Part shown: positions 54,802 through 64,000 of the stretch, in pieces
Numbering within the stretch: the first letter of the stretch is position 1
Layout of the letters: every line of letters begins with the position of its first letter
Source: Parietaria judaica
Taxonomy: Eukaryota; Streptophyta; Magnoliopsida; Rosales; Urticaceae
Reading direction: 5' to 3'
NCBI GenBank assembly: GCA_954871525.1
Contig: OX940869.1
Span: 17,512,001 to 17,576,000 of the forward strand
Length of the DNA stretch: 64,000 nt
Position numbers and translations under genes: made by a program
The notes under the pieces: model-generated
The model's input: the letters and a program-made list of their open reading frames with translations, nothing else
What the model was told of the DNA's origin: nothing
Database searches by the model: none

Positions 54802-57800
54802 GTGCTTCCTGGCCAAACTGTCACCTTCACCGAGGAGGAGGCTCGGAGGGTGTCTCATCCCCACAATGATGCAATTGTAATCGACATCCTGGTCGCTAAC
54901 AGCCGAGTGCGACAGGTGTTAGTCGATAACGAAAGTTCTTCCAACGTCATCTTCGAGTTTGCCTTGATACAAATGAACCTAGGAGGACTCGTCCCCACGC
55001 CACTGAGGACACCTCTCTATGGCTTCAGCGGGAGACCTGTCTTCACCGAGGGCGCCATCGACCTACCAACGACGCTTGGCTCGGATGACGGGGCTCTGGT
55101 CACCAAGATTATCAGATACCTCGTAGTGGACCAGCCATCTGCCTACAACGTCATTTTGGGAAGGCCAAGCCTCAACAAGCTGCAGGCAATCGCGTCTACC
55201 TTTCACTTACTTGTCAAATTCCCTACTAACAACAGGATAGGGATCATGAAAGGTAGTCAACGCGACTCCCGAAACTGTTATACCCAAGGAATAAAGTCGG
55301 GGAGGGACGATTTGGTCGTCAACACGGTACACCAGCTAGACGATGAACTCCCCGTCAGCCTCAAAGATGCCCAAATGTTCGGCGAGCTCGATCCTCTAGA
55401 CAATAGGCGAAAACCCTCAATGGAACCTTCCTCCAACGTGACGCAAGTCGCAATAGAGGAAGATCGGCCAACGGTCGCAATCGGAACTCACCTACCGGTC
55501 ATGATCAAGACCCAACTGATCGCATTCCTAAAAGAATTCAAGGATGTGTTCGCCTGGTCACACGCCGACATGCCCGGCATTGACCCAGAAATTGTCGTTC
55601 ATCGACTGAACATCGAGAAGGGAAAGGAGCCGAAGGTACAACGCCGGCGGGCCTTCAACCTTGAGCAATATCGGGCGATCAACGAGGAAGTCAACAAACT
55701 CATTGCCGCCAACTTCATCAAAGAAGTCACTTACCCCGACTGGGTATCCAATATGGTAATGGTCAAAAAGACAAACGGGAAATGGAGGATCTGCATAGAT
55801 TACTCCGACCTCAATACCGCATGTCTCAAAGACTGCTTCCCGCTCCCGAGAATCGATCAACTGGTGGATGCCACCGCCGGCCACCAACTCATGAGTATGA
55901 TGGATGCCTACTCGAGATACAATCAGATCCGGATGCACGAACCCGATCAGATCCACACGACGTTCATAACCGACCGTGGCCCCTACTACTATAGAGTCAT
56001 GCCGTTCGGACTCAAGAACGCGGGGGCCACATACCAGCGCCTAGTGAACCGGATGTTTGCCCCCTTATCGGGAAAACTATGGAGGTATACGTAGACGACA
56101 TGATCCTGAAAAGCGTCAAGGAGGACGATCACGTCAGCGATCTGCGTGAGACTTTTCTGTTACTGCGTAAGTATCAGATGAAGTTAAACCCTGCCAAGTG
56201 CGCATTCGAAGTTGAATCGGGAAAATTCTTGGGATACATCGACAACCAACGAGGAATCTAAGCAAACCCTGAAAAATCAAGGCAATTCTTGAAATGAGGA
56301 GTCCCTAGCGGGTAAAAGAAGTGCAAAGCCTCAACGGCCGAATCAATGTCTTGGGGAGATTTGTGTCGAAAGCCACGGACCGATGCCAGCCATTCTTCCA
56401 AGCCCTCAAAGGCGGGAAGAATTTCACCTGGAACGAGAGATGTGAAGCCGCTTTCCAGGAGCTGAAAAGCTACTTTGGATCACCACCACTGCTATCCAAG
56501 CCAGAAAATGAGGAATCATTATACCTCTACCTGTCGGTTTTGACCAGAGCAGTGAGCGCCATTCTGGTTTGGGAGGAGGACAAGAAACAACTGCCAGTCT
56601 ACTACATTAGCAAGGCCCTCCTAGACGCTGAAACGCGTTACGCCGAAATCGAGAAACTGGCGCTCGCCCTGGTCACCGCGGCAAAGAAAATACTTCCATA
56701 CTTTCAAGCCCACCAGATAATCGTGAGATTCGAGTATCCGGTACGGAAGGCGCTCCTCAAAGGCACCTCTTCTCGCATGGCTATCTGGTCACAAGAGCTA
56801 GGAGAATACGGCGCCGAGTACCAGCCAAGGATCGCTATCAAAGGCCAAGCCGTGGCTGACTTCATCGCCGAGTTCATCTACGACACCGAAGTCGAAACTG
56901 AAGAAGAAATCGACAAACTGCCAAAGGCGCCTAAAAGAAAGAGTCATCCTGGCGGACCAACTTGGTACCTGCACGTCGACGGCGCCGCAAACGTACACGA
57001 TTCAAGAGCTGGAATAGTGCTCACCAACCCCAACGGCGGAAAGCTCCGCTACGCCATACGCATCGGATTCAAAGCCTCGAACAACGAGGCCGAATATGAG
57101 GCGCTGCTAGCCGGGTTGCAAATCGCGCATAAGCTCGCGGTAAAAAACCTGTGAATCCACTGCGACTCCCAGCTGATCGTGAAGCAAGTAGAGGGAGAAT
57201 ACCAAGCAAAGGAAATTAGCATGGTGGCATACCTGGCGGAGACGCAACGCCGCCTGGACCATTTGTCCTGGTATGAAATCACTCAAATACCCCGGGCGGA
57301 AAATTCGGAAGCCGACGCATTAGCCAGACTCGCATCAGGGGCAGATGATGAGAAGCTGGGAAAGGTTCCGATCGAAGCCCTAGAGCGACCTTCGATAAAG
57401 AAGTCCGAATTCCCAGTCACATCCGACGAACCAGCTGAAAAGCTGGAACCGTCCGCAGACGAGTACCTGAAACACGGTACACACTCTACCAATCACAACG
57501 AAGTCCTCGATGGAACCACTGAGAAGTGGACACTGCCGATGATCGGGTACCTGAAACATGGTACACCCCCAATCAAAATCGAAGAAGTCCTTACCATATC
57601 GGACGAAGCCGGTGAAAACTGGATGACTCCGACAGTAGAGTACCTGAAACACGGTACCCTCCCTGCCAACCGCAAAGAAGCTAGGCAACTCAAGTTCCGC
57701 GTGACGAGATACGTGCTGCACAACGGAGAACTTTACAAACGAGGTTTCATGCAACCTCTCCTGAAATGTCTCGGCGAAGAAGACGCCAACCTCGTCCTGC

Positions 57801-58856
57801 GAGAAATCCACGAAGGAATTTGTGGAAACCACTACACAAGACGATCCCTAGTACTGAAAGCCCTGAAACAAGGGTACTTCTGGCCCACTCTCACGAAAGA
57901 CTCCGCCAAAATGGCGCGAAAAATGCGACAAATGCCAAAGATTCGCACAGATACCACGACAGCCAGAAGTTCCGCTCTGTCCGGTGTTGGTTCCCCGCCC
58001 TTTCGCAAAATGGGGAATCGACCTAATCGGAAAACTGCCGAAAGCCCCGGGAGGAGTGGAGTACGCAATAGTCGCCATCGACTACTTCACCAAATGGGTC
58101 GAAGCTGACCCCATGGCGAAGATCACCCAGACCAACACGACGAACTTCATTTTGCGCAACATAGTTTGCCGACACGGGATACCTGAGTCGCTCATTACCG
58201 ACAACGCCAAGCAGTTCAACAAGCTGGATCTCCGGTCATTCTACCACGAACTCAGAATCAACAATACCTACTCCTCGCCAGTCTACCCGCAGGCGAACGG
58301 TCAGGTCGAGTCCATCAACAAGGACATCAAGGCGATTTTGAAAAAGAAACTCGACGAAAAGAAGGGGAAATGGGCCAAGGAATTACCCGCCGTACTCTTG
58401 GCATACCGGATTACCACAAGGAACGCGACAAGGGAAACTCTGTTTGCCCTGACCTACGGCGTCGAGGCAGTCATTCCCGCTGAAATAACGGTGCCCTCTC
58501 CTCGAGTCGAACTCTTTGACTCCGAACGAAACTCAGAGGCCCTGCGACTCGAGCTCGACCTCCTTGAAGAAAGAAGGAATGATGCTTACACACGCCTGGC
58601 GGCCCAGAAACGAGTTGTGGAGCGATACTACAACTCCAAAGTCAAGGCACGACGTTTTCTGGAAGGAAGCCTAGTGCTGAGAAAAGTCGGGCAAAACACG
58701 TAAGTCCTGGGAGCCGGCGTCCTGGGGCCGACATGGGAGGGTCAATACTGTGTCACCAAAGTCATCCGAGACGAAACCTACCGACTGGAAGAGATGGGGG
58801 GTAAGGAAATTCCCCGTCCCTGGAACGTCGAATACCTGAAACAATACTACCAATAA
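54802..58856 (+). pseudogene. pol: pol of Tat element 3: PR, RT, RH, aRH, INT, multiply broken
   Basis: 54802-56094: protease with active-site region VDNESS (Glu where Gly is usual) and GRPSLNKL, then RT (FAWSHADMPGIDP, WRICIDYSDLN, MPFGLKNAG). A one-base loss near 56066 shifts the frame just before YVDD, which is found at 56079-56261 (TAA 56259). The frame shifts again; 56321-57154 has the first RNase H and the start of aRNase H (LHVDGAA, NNEAEYEALLAG), TGA 57152. 57179-57910: aRNase H end (SEADALARLAS) and a linker with three YLKHGT repeats. Integrase follows with another shift near 57915; its core is in 57984-58703 (IDYFTKW, ITDNAKQFN, NGQVESIN), TAA 58701, and the tail ends at TAA 58854. 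Confidence 0.88.
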
Positions 58857-59267
58857 GTGGTGCGCGACAAGGCCAGACTACACATCCGAAGCCAAGTCTG
58901 AGATACGAGCTGGAACCAATAATGTAGCCAAATGGAGGTTTGGAACCTATCCAAGCTGAAGTGAAGGTTTCCAACGTTCCAATCCAAGCTGAAGATAAGA
59001 CACAACCAAGGAAAAACCCAAGATTGAAAGCTCCAACCCAGGAAGAAATAAGGCTCAAGGAGAAGTAGTTAAGCCAACATCGCCACCACAAGCATCCTAA
59101 CCGGCCCGGAAATAGCCCCGGCTACCGGCCTATGTAAAAGAAGGCACTGCAAGAAGTGCCAATCAATAGAAGTCTCTTTTCTGTTGAAATACTTGTCTCT
59201 ACTTGTATAGTTTTTCCTAACCCTAACCGACTACTCAAAATCTGGGGGGTTAATGGAACAGGCAGAG
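58857..59267 (+). other. spacer after pol, no gene
   Basis: No ORF resembling a known protein and no repeat until the array begins. Confidence 0.6.
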
Positions 59268-60070
59268 ACACAAAAAAAAAAAGACCGAGAAAGGCCGGGA
59301 CCTCGATCCCGCCAACTCAGGAACCAAAGCCCGAAACGGTAAGCCGCTCCAAAAGCACCAACCTCAGAACCCGAGACAGTAAGCCGCCTTAAAGGCGCTA
59401 ACTTCGGAAAAAGCCAAACGCCCCAAAAGCGTCCTCCTGGCACGAAATCCTAGTATGGCCAAGACCTCGATCCCGCCAACTCAGGTACCAAAGCCTGAAA
59501 CCGTAAGCCGCTCCAAAAGTGCCAACCTCGGCACCCGAGACAGTAAGCCGCCTCAAAGGCACTAACTTCGGGAAAATCCAAACGCCCCAAAAGCAACCTC
59601 CTAGCACGAAGTCCTAGTATGGCCTGGACCTCGATCTCGCCAACTTAGGCACCAAAGCCCGAAACCGTAAGCTGCTCCAAAAGCGCCAACCTCGGCACCC
59701 GAGACAGTAAGCCGCCTCAAAGGCGCTAACTTTGGAAAAAGTCAAACGCCCCAAAAGCGTCCTCCCGACACGAAGTCCTAGTATGGTCCGGACCTCGATC
59801 CCGCCAACTCAGGCACCAAAGTCCGAGACAATAAGCCGCCCCAAAGGTGCGAACATCGGCACCGAGATAGTAAGCCGCCTCAAAAGCGCCAACTTCGGGG
59901 AAAAACGAAACGCCCCAAAAGCGTCCTCCCGATACATAGTCCTAGTATGGCCCGGACCTCGATCCCGCCAACTCAAGCGCGAAAGTCTATGACAGTGAGC
60001 CGCCCCAAAGGCACGAACATCGGCACCGAGACAGTAAGCCGCCCCAAAGGCGCCAACTTTGGGAAAAGAC
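59268..60070 (+). repeat. 164-bp tandem repeat, about 5 copies
   Basis: CCTCGATC recurs at 59301, 59465, 59629, 59793 and 59957, exactly 164 bp apart. Each unit contains GCCGCCTCAAAGGCGCTAAC-type phrases and CCCCAAAAGCGTCCTCC. Within the unit GTAAGCCGC occurs twice, hinting at an older half-unit. It lies between integrase and the antisense ORF. Confidence 0.95.
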
Positions 60071-60517
60071 GGCAGGCAGGGAAGACCGCCCAAAGCTCGA
60101 CGAGAAACTCGTGGGGTAGGGACGCGCTCCACGCACGGAACACGCCGGAAGAAGGTGGGAAACAAACCTGCCTGACGGAAGGCACGAAAAATAACCGGAC
60201 CGCCAAGGAGAATAAGCGCCTGCAATAGACGAAAAAGGGGTAAAACCGAGAATACACGGAAACCCGCGAATATATTACAAAGAAAGTCGACGCGCCATCA
60301 TCAAAAGCGCGCGGAAGATGACATGAAGCCATCTCGTCCCTTCAGGAGACCGAGAATGTCAATATGTACGACAAATGCTCGGAAGGCATGTGCAAAAATC
60401 CACCACAGGCGGTGGGAACTTCGGCCTCGAAACAAAAAATGAGGAGATACATGGGTACAAACGGGTAACAAAAAGAAAGAAAAAATTCTACGACCTAAAC
60501 GCTGAAGAAGCTGAACT

Positions 60518-62300
60518 CTACCCCTCGCTATCTCCATCTACGGCCTGCCCACCACCGTCAGGGACCTGAGGGGCATAGACATCATGACCCCCTGGGAGCT
60601 GTTGATCGCCTCCCGCAGCGGCACTGTTGCCGGAAGCTGCAATATCGCCCTGGAAATCCACAGGAATGCCAAAACCTGGTGGCACGGCCAGAAGGTCAAA
60701 GTCCATGATCGGAAACGGAGCCAGGTTGGTCGCGATATACGGCTCAAGCATTGCCCGAATGTGAGCGGGGACCTGATACCGCTCCGTCAGGAAAGCAACG
60801 GATAACGGAACTCCCTGGTTCGACATCACCAGGGCGATGAAGCACGCCGTAAACCCCTCCCGGAAACGGGTACTCCACCGATCCCCGGGTCATATGGGCC
60901 ACAAGTCGCTCATGGGCCTCCTGGGCCTCCTACAACAGACAGAGGGCAGTGGCCATTCCGCCCTGAAGATATCTTTAGCCGGGAGCGGTACTCCTGATTC
61001 TCGCGTTCAAGCGAGGCATTCCGAGCTTGGTAAGAGGCGATCTGCTGCATGAACACAGCGTCAACACGGAGATCTCGGGCCGAAGCTGCGAAGCTCAGGC
61101 CTCCGGAGGCAAAAGCCGACGGAATCTGCACAAACCAAAGAGAAAAGTTAAGCTCTGAACAAGAGCTCATTCAAAAGGTCAGCTGAAAAGCTACCACCAG
61201 AAAAGGAAATGTACCTGGGGTGGAATCTTCCCAGTGACACGCAGCTCCCCTATAGCACATGGACGGCTCATGCGGCGTCCGGATGGGGCCTCCCGATGGC
61301 ACAGCCGCACGGGACGATGATGCACCAGGGGTGGTATAAGGGGCCTTCCTCCGAGAGGCGGACCCCCTCGGAGAACGGTGGCCGACGCCTCCCGTGGATA
61401 CTCGTGCAGACCGGAGGGGACGACCCGCGGGAACGTCGGAGACCGTCCGCCCCGAATCACCGAGTTGTCTCGAACCCCCGCGTTCCCCAATAGAGCCGGA
61501 GCATGAAGAACTGAAAAAATTGGTCGGCAGACAATTCACGACCACGTTCTTCCCGCCGCAACAAATAACAGCCGGCGATAAACCGGCAGGCATCCGAGCT
61601 AAGTTCAATCGGATACAAGTCGGCAGACACTAGAAACCCCTCCAGCAATGGAGGAATCGAAAGAGTAAAGCCAAGGCGGATACTCTCCAAAGGCACCGCC
61701 ACCATCCCGACAAGGGGACAGCTGGGCACCGATCCCTCCGCCGGCGCACGAACCCCTTCGATAGGGACCAACCCTTCATCCCGGAAGAAAGCTCCTAAGT
61801 CACTTGGGGTAACAGCACTCGGGACGTCAATGTTTGAAAAGTCAAGCGGCGGGTCAAACGAGAACCTTGTTGGAGCCTGGTAGTAAGACTCTGGACGCCT
61901 CCTAACATTCCGATGAAACATCGGGCATGACCCGCCTGCTATGACGGCTCTATGACGCGGCCCGCCCGCGTCAACGACCATAGGTCGGGTACCTGCAACA
62001 ACCAGACGAGTATCTATATCTACACCGGGGGATCTCCGATCCGACCCGAAATTAATGGACGAAACCCGAAAAGGGATCTCGCCGGGCAACGCCACTCTAC
62101 CCTCTGAAAGTGACGAGCCAGGTAAGTCCCCCAGAACCCCGCTGGGAGACAGAGGTAATGCCCGGATAACGCCAACCGAAGAGGTTGCCGCCGGATGTCT
62201 ACCAGACCTAAACTAGGGAGTGAAAAACCCCCGGGGGATGGCGGGAGCAGGGTATCCGACCCTCGCACCAGACCCGAAGATCAATATGCGGACCCCGCCT
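60518..62300 (-). pseudogene. antisense extra ORF of Tat element 3
   Basis: Minus-strand coding pieces in order: 62095-61457 (GAFFRDEGLVPIEGV; LSIPPLLEGFLVSADLYPIE; CRFIAGCYLLRREERGRELS; FFQFFMLRLYWG), which follows the plant 'putative gypsy-type' domain; 61608-61171, Ser/Arg/Gly-rich; 61170-60910 with a coiled-coil stretch (YQARNASLERENQEYRSRL); 60829-60518, a Pro/Gly-rich C-terminus ending DGGGQAVDGDSEG. Splicing between pieces is likely but unproven. Additional ORFs of unknown role, antisense between pol and the 3' LTR, are a documented trait of Tat elements. Whether this copy is expressed cannot be told. Confidence 0.6.
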
Positions 62301-63250
62301 GAGAAAGGCGGGAAAAACATCGACGCGTTACTACAAACGAGGGATCTCTCGGGAACCAGGTCGAAAAAACCCGGCCCCACAGGATACCCTCGGGGCCCGA
62401 CAGGTTCCCCACGGGAAACTAGGCCCCTCCAGCCTCCTCCGGCCACCATATCACGGGCCACCACCACAGACGGGGTCGCCTCCGCCTCCCGATCATCATG
62501 CCGGCCTGCCCCACCGACGGCGGGCCTCGCCGTGGTCTCCGTGATCGGCCCAGTCCCCAAAGGCCCCGGTGAGAGACCCGACTCCCACCGGTCATCTCCG
62601 GCCGGCGGTCCCACAGACAGGATCGCCCCGACCCCCCAGACCTCGGGGGTCCATCCCCGTCGGCAGCAGACGCCGCCGTGGCTCCCACCGTCGAATCGGT
62701 GGACCCCGACCCACGCGAGGGGCTCAACGCGGACCAGCCTTCTCCGGCCTCACGGACGGACGGCGGTCCCACAGATGAGACCGCCCGGGCACCCCGGTCC
62801 TCAGGGGACCCATCACCGGCGACGGGAAGCCACCCCTCGCCGCCACGGGCAAGCTCGACCTCGCCAAACCTACGCGAGGGGCTCAACGCCGACCGGCCTC
62901 GTCCGGCCTCACCGTCTGGCGCCACCACCACCAACGGGCTCGCAGCGGCCTCCTGGTCCTCGTGGGACCCTCCTCCGGCGACGGCGAGCTGCGGTGCACT
63001 GCCTAGGGCTGGCCCGACTCCGCCAGACCCGAGCACAGGCGAGCCCGCTCTCCCCCGTGCCCATCCGACGCTGTCCACCTCCTCTACCGGCCTCACCGGA
63101 CTTAGCCGACCCCGATGGCGGTCCTCTCCGGTGACGGTGGGCGCTGGCTAGGCGACAAGGGCTCCGGTCTCGTGGTTCTCCATCGGCGCCAGAGGAAGTT
63201 CGAAGTCGGTTTTTTACGAACCGACTCAATTTCCACGCAATTTTCATAAA
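62301..63250. other. GC-rich region upstream of the antisense ORF
   Basis: Strongly GC-rich with imperfect repeats (GAGGGGCTCAACGCSGACC near 62717 and 62877; GGTCCCACAGA near 62609 and 62765). Long ORFs on both strands (62220-63134 plus, 63096-62419 minus) are Pro/Arg/Ser/Gly-rich and mirror each other's composition, so neither is convincing. It may encode the variable N-terminus of the antisense ORF. Confidence 0.4.
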
Positions 63251-63477
63251 AATTGATCCAAAGATTGCATTACAAAAACTGGGCTATGGTAAATTCCATT
63301 AAAAATACGACACACCAGAAAAACGGCGCGAGAAAAGGCTAACGAAATCAAAAGTTACGCTAGCTTGAAAAACTTACTTTGGTTAAATCCGCGAGCCGCG
63401 TCCCGTTTCGAAAACATGAAAATAAAAGGGCCCACCTCGAATTTATAAAAGTTTCACGAAAATCACGGATTCCCGTA
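63251..63477 (+). other. spacer before the 3' LTR
   Basis: AT-rich, no gene seen. Equivalent in position to 17640-18475 in element 2. Confidence 0.5.
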
Positions 63478-63492
63478 AAACTGGTGGGTTAA
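63478..63492 (+). promoter_or_regulatory. polypurine tract of Tat element 3
   Basis: AAACTGGTGGGTTAA lies directly before TGTTACGG. The spacing matches the other Tat elements, though the purine run is imperfect. Confidence 0.5.
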
Positions 63493-64000
63493 TGTTACGG
63501 GTAATTCTCAGAATTGATTTTTATAAATAAATTAATTAAACGAAAATTATTACATTAATTTTTGTTTATTAATTCTATAATTTGATTAATCTTTTAAATA
63601 AGATTATTAATCAAATTAATCAATTTCAAACCCAAAACATCCCCAGGAGGTCCGTTTTCAAAAAAAAAAGTGCCCCGGCGTTCGTAAAAATATGAAAACA
63701 CCCAAAAAGGACATAAAATTTGTGAAAAACGGAGACAGGACGCGCCCGGGAGCAAAAAATGCTTCGAGGTACCTTTTTGTGGGGCCCACAGAGGCCACAG
63801 CCCCCCAGATCGCGCCACGTGGAACGATCTCCTGCCGCGTCACGTCACCCAGGCCACCAGCGCGCCCATCCCCATGCGGCCACGTGGATAGCCGAGATCG
63901 GCCACGTGGGGGCGCGTGCGAAGTCTGATCGGCGATCTGACGCCGTCAGCACTTCAGAAGTCGTGGTTCATATTTCTTCCTTCACCCTCGGCCTCAGCAC
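63493..64000 (+). repeat. 3' LTR of Tat element 3 (partial)
   Basis: Matches 51164 onward, with scattered substitutions and a gap of about 34 bp near 63907 relative to the 5' copy. It is cut by the window end. Confidence 0.9.

Larger units (their letters stand above)
51164..64000 (+). mobile_element. Tat-type gypsy element 3 (3' LTR cut by window end)
   Basis: Order: 5' LTR, PBS region, gag, protease, RT, RNase H, aRNase H, integrase, 164-bp tandem array, antisense extra ORF, spacer, purine tract, 3' LTR. More than 12.8 kb. The coding parts carry many stops and frameshifts. The two LTR starts share TGTTACGGGTAATTCTC but differ at roughly one base in twenty by eye, and the 3' LTR has a deletion of about 34 bp near 63907. 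Confidence 0.92.

Noticed and set aside
59231..60225. Multiple ORFs across the 164-bp array on both strands
   Set aside because: Repeat-derived frames interrupted at unit variants. The region is explained as a tandem array.
62220..63247. Several long overlapping ORFs (304, 225, 157, 112 aa) on both strands
   Set aside because: GC-rich DNA gives open frames in many phases. The products are Pro/Arg/Ser-rich mirrors of one another. Kept only as a possible N-terminal region of the antisense ORF.

Overview
This window is plant nuclear DNA and consists almost entirely of transposable elements nested in one another. The evidence is plant-specific retrotransposon structure: Ty3/gypsy Tat-type elements with two RNase H domains, a Ty1/copia element primed by initiator Met-tRNA, an En/Spm (CACTA) TnpA-like protein fused or adjacent to a Ulp1-type protease, and fragments of an F-box gene and an LRR receptor-like protein gene. 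I cannot name the species. I see no intact host gene, no tRNA or rRNA gene and no CRISPR array.

Layout: (1) 1-5077 is the 3' part of a Tat-type gypsy element (plus strand): broken pol, a 55-bp tandem repeat, and its 3' LTR. (2) 5078-5344 is a minus-strand fragment of an LRR receptor-like protein gene. (3) 5345-8841 is a minus-strand copia relative that keeps pieces of two LTRs, a PBS and a leader, but no coding region. (4) 8842 to about 35017 is AT-rich DNA studded with a CCGCGG-core motif (38 exact copies by eye). It carries an En/Spm-type TnpA/Ulp1 gene (30.6-33.7 kb), two tandem F-box pseudogenes and an unrecognised broken ORF, and I read it as CACTA-type DNA. Two elements are nested in it with clear target duplications: a non-autonomous Tat element (9204-19902, TSD CTATT) and a solo LTR inside the second F-box copy (25425-27665, TSD ATCGG). 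(5) 35018-36504 is another minus-strand copia-type LTR piece. (6) 36505-50960 is an old Tat remnant (antisense extra ORF plus LTR material). A very young copia element, 37240-48025, is inserted in it, with two 2768-bp LTRs, TSD TATAA and one intact 1122-aa pol ORF but no gag. (7) 51164-64000 is a third Tat element with 5' LTR, broken gag and pol, a 164-bp tandem array, an antisense extra ORF and the start of its 3' LTR.

Inferred order of events: an old Tat remnant was joined or entered by minus-strand copia-type elements; CACTA-type DNA lies between two pieces of copia-type LTR; the non-autonomous Tat element and the solo LTR went into the CACTA DNA; the gag-less copia at 37240 is the youngest insertion. 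Only that copia has an apparently functional ORF. It lacks Gag, so it would need Gag from a relative to move. Everything else is pseudogenic, with stop codons mostly of the C-to-T (or G-to-A) type expected from methylated silenced DNA.
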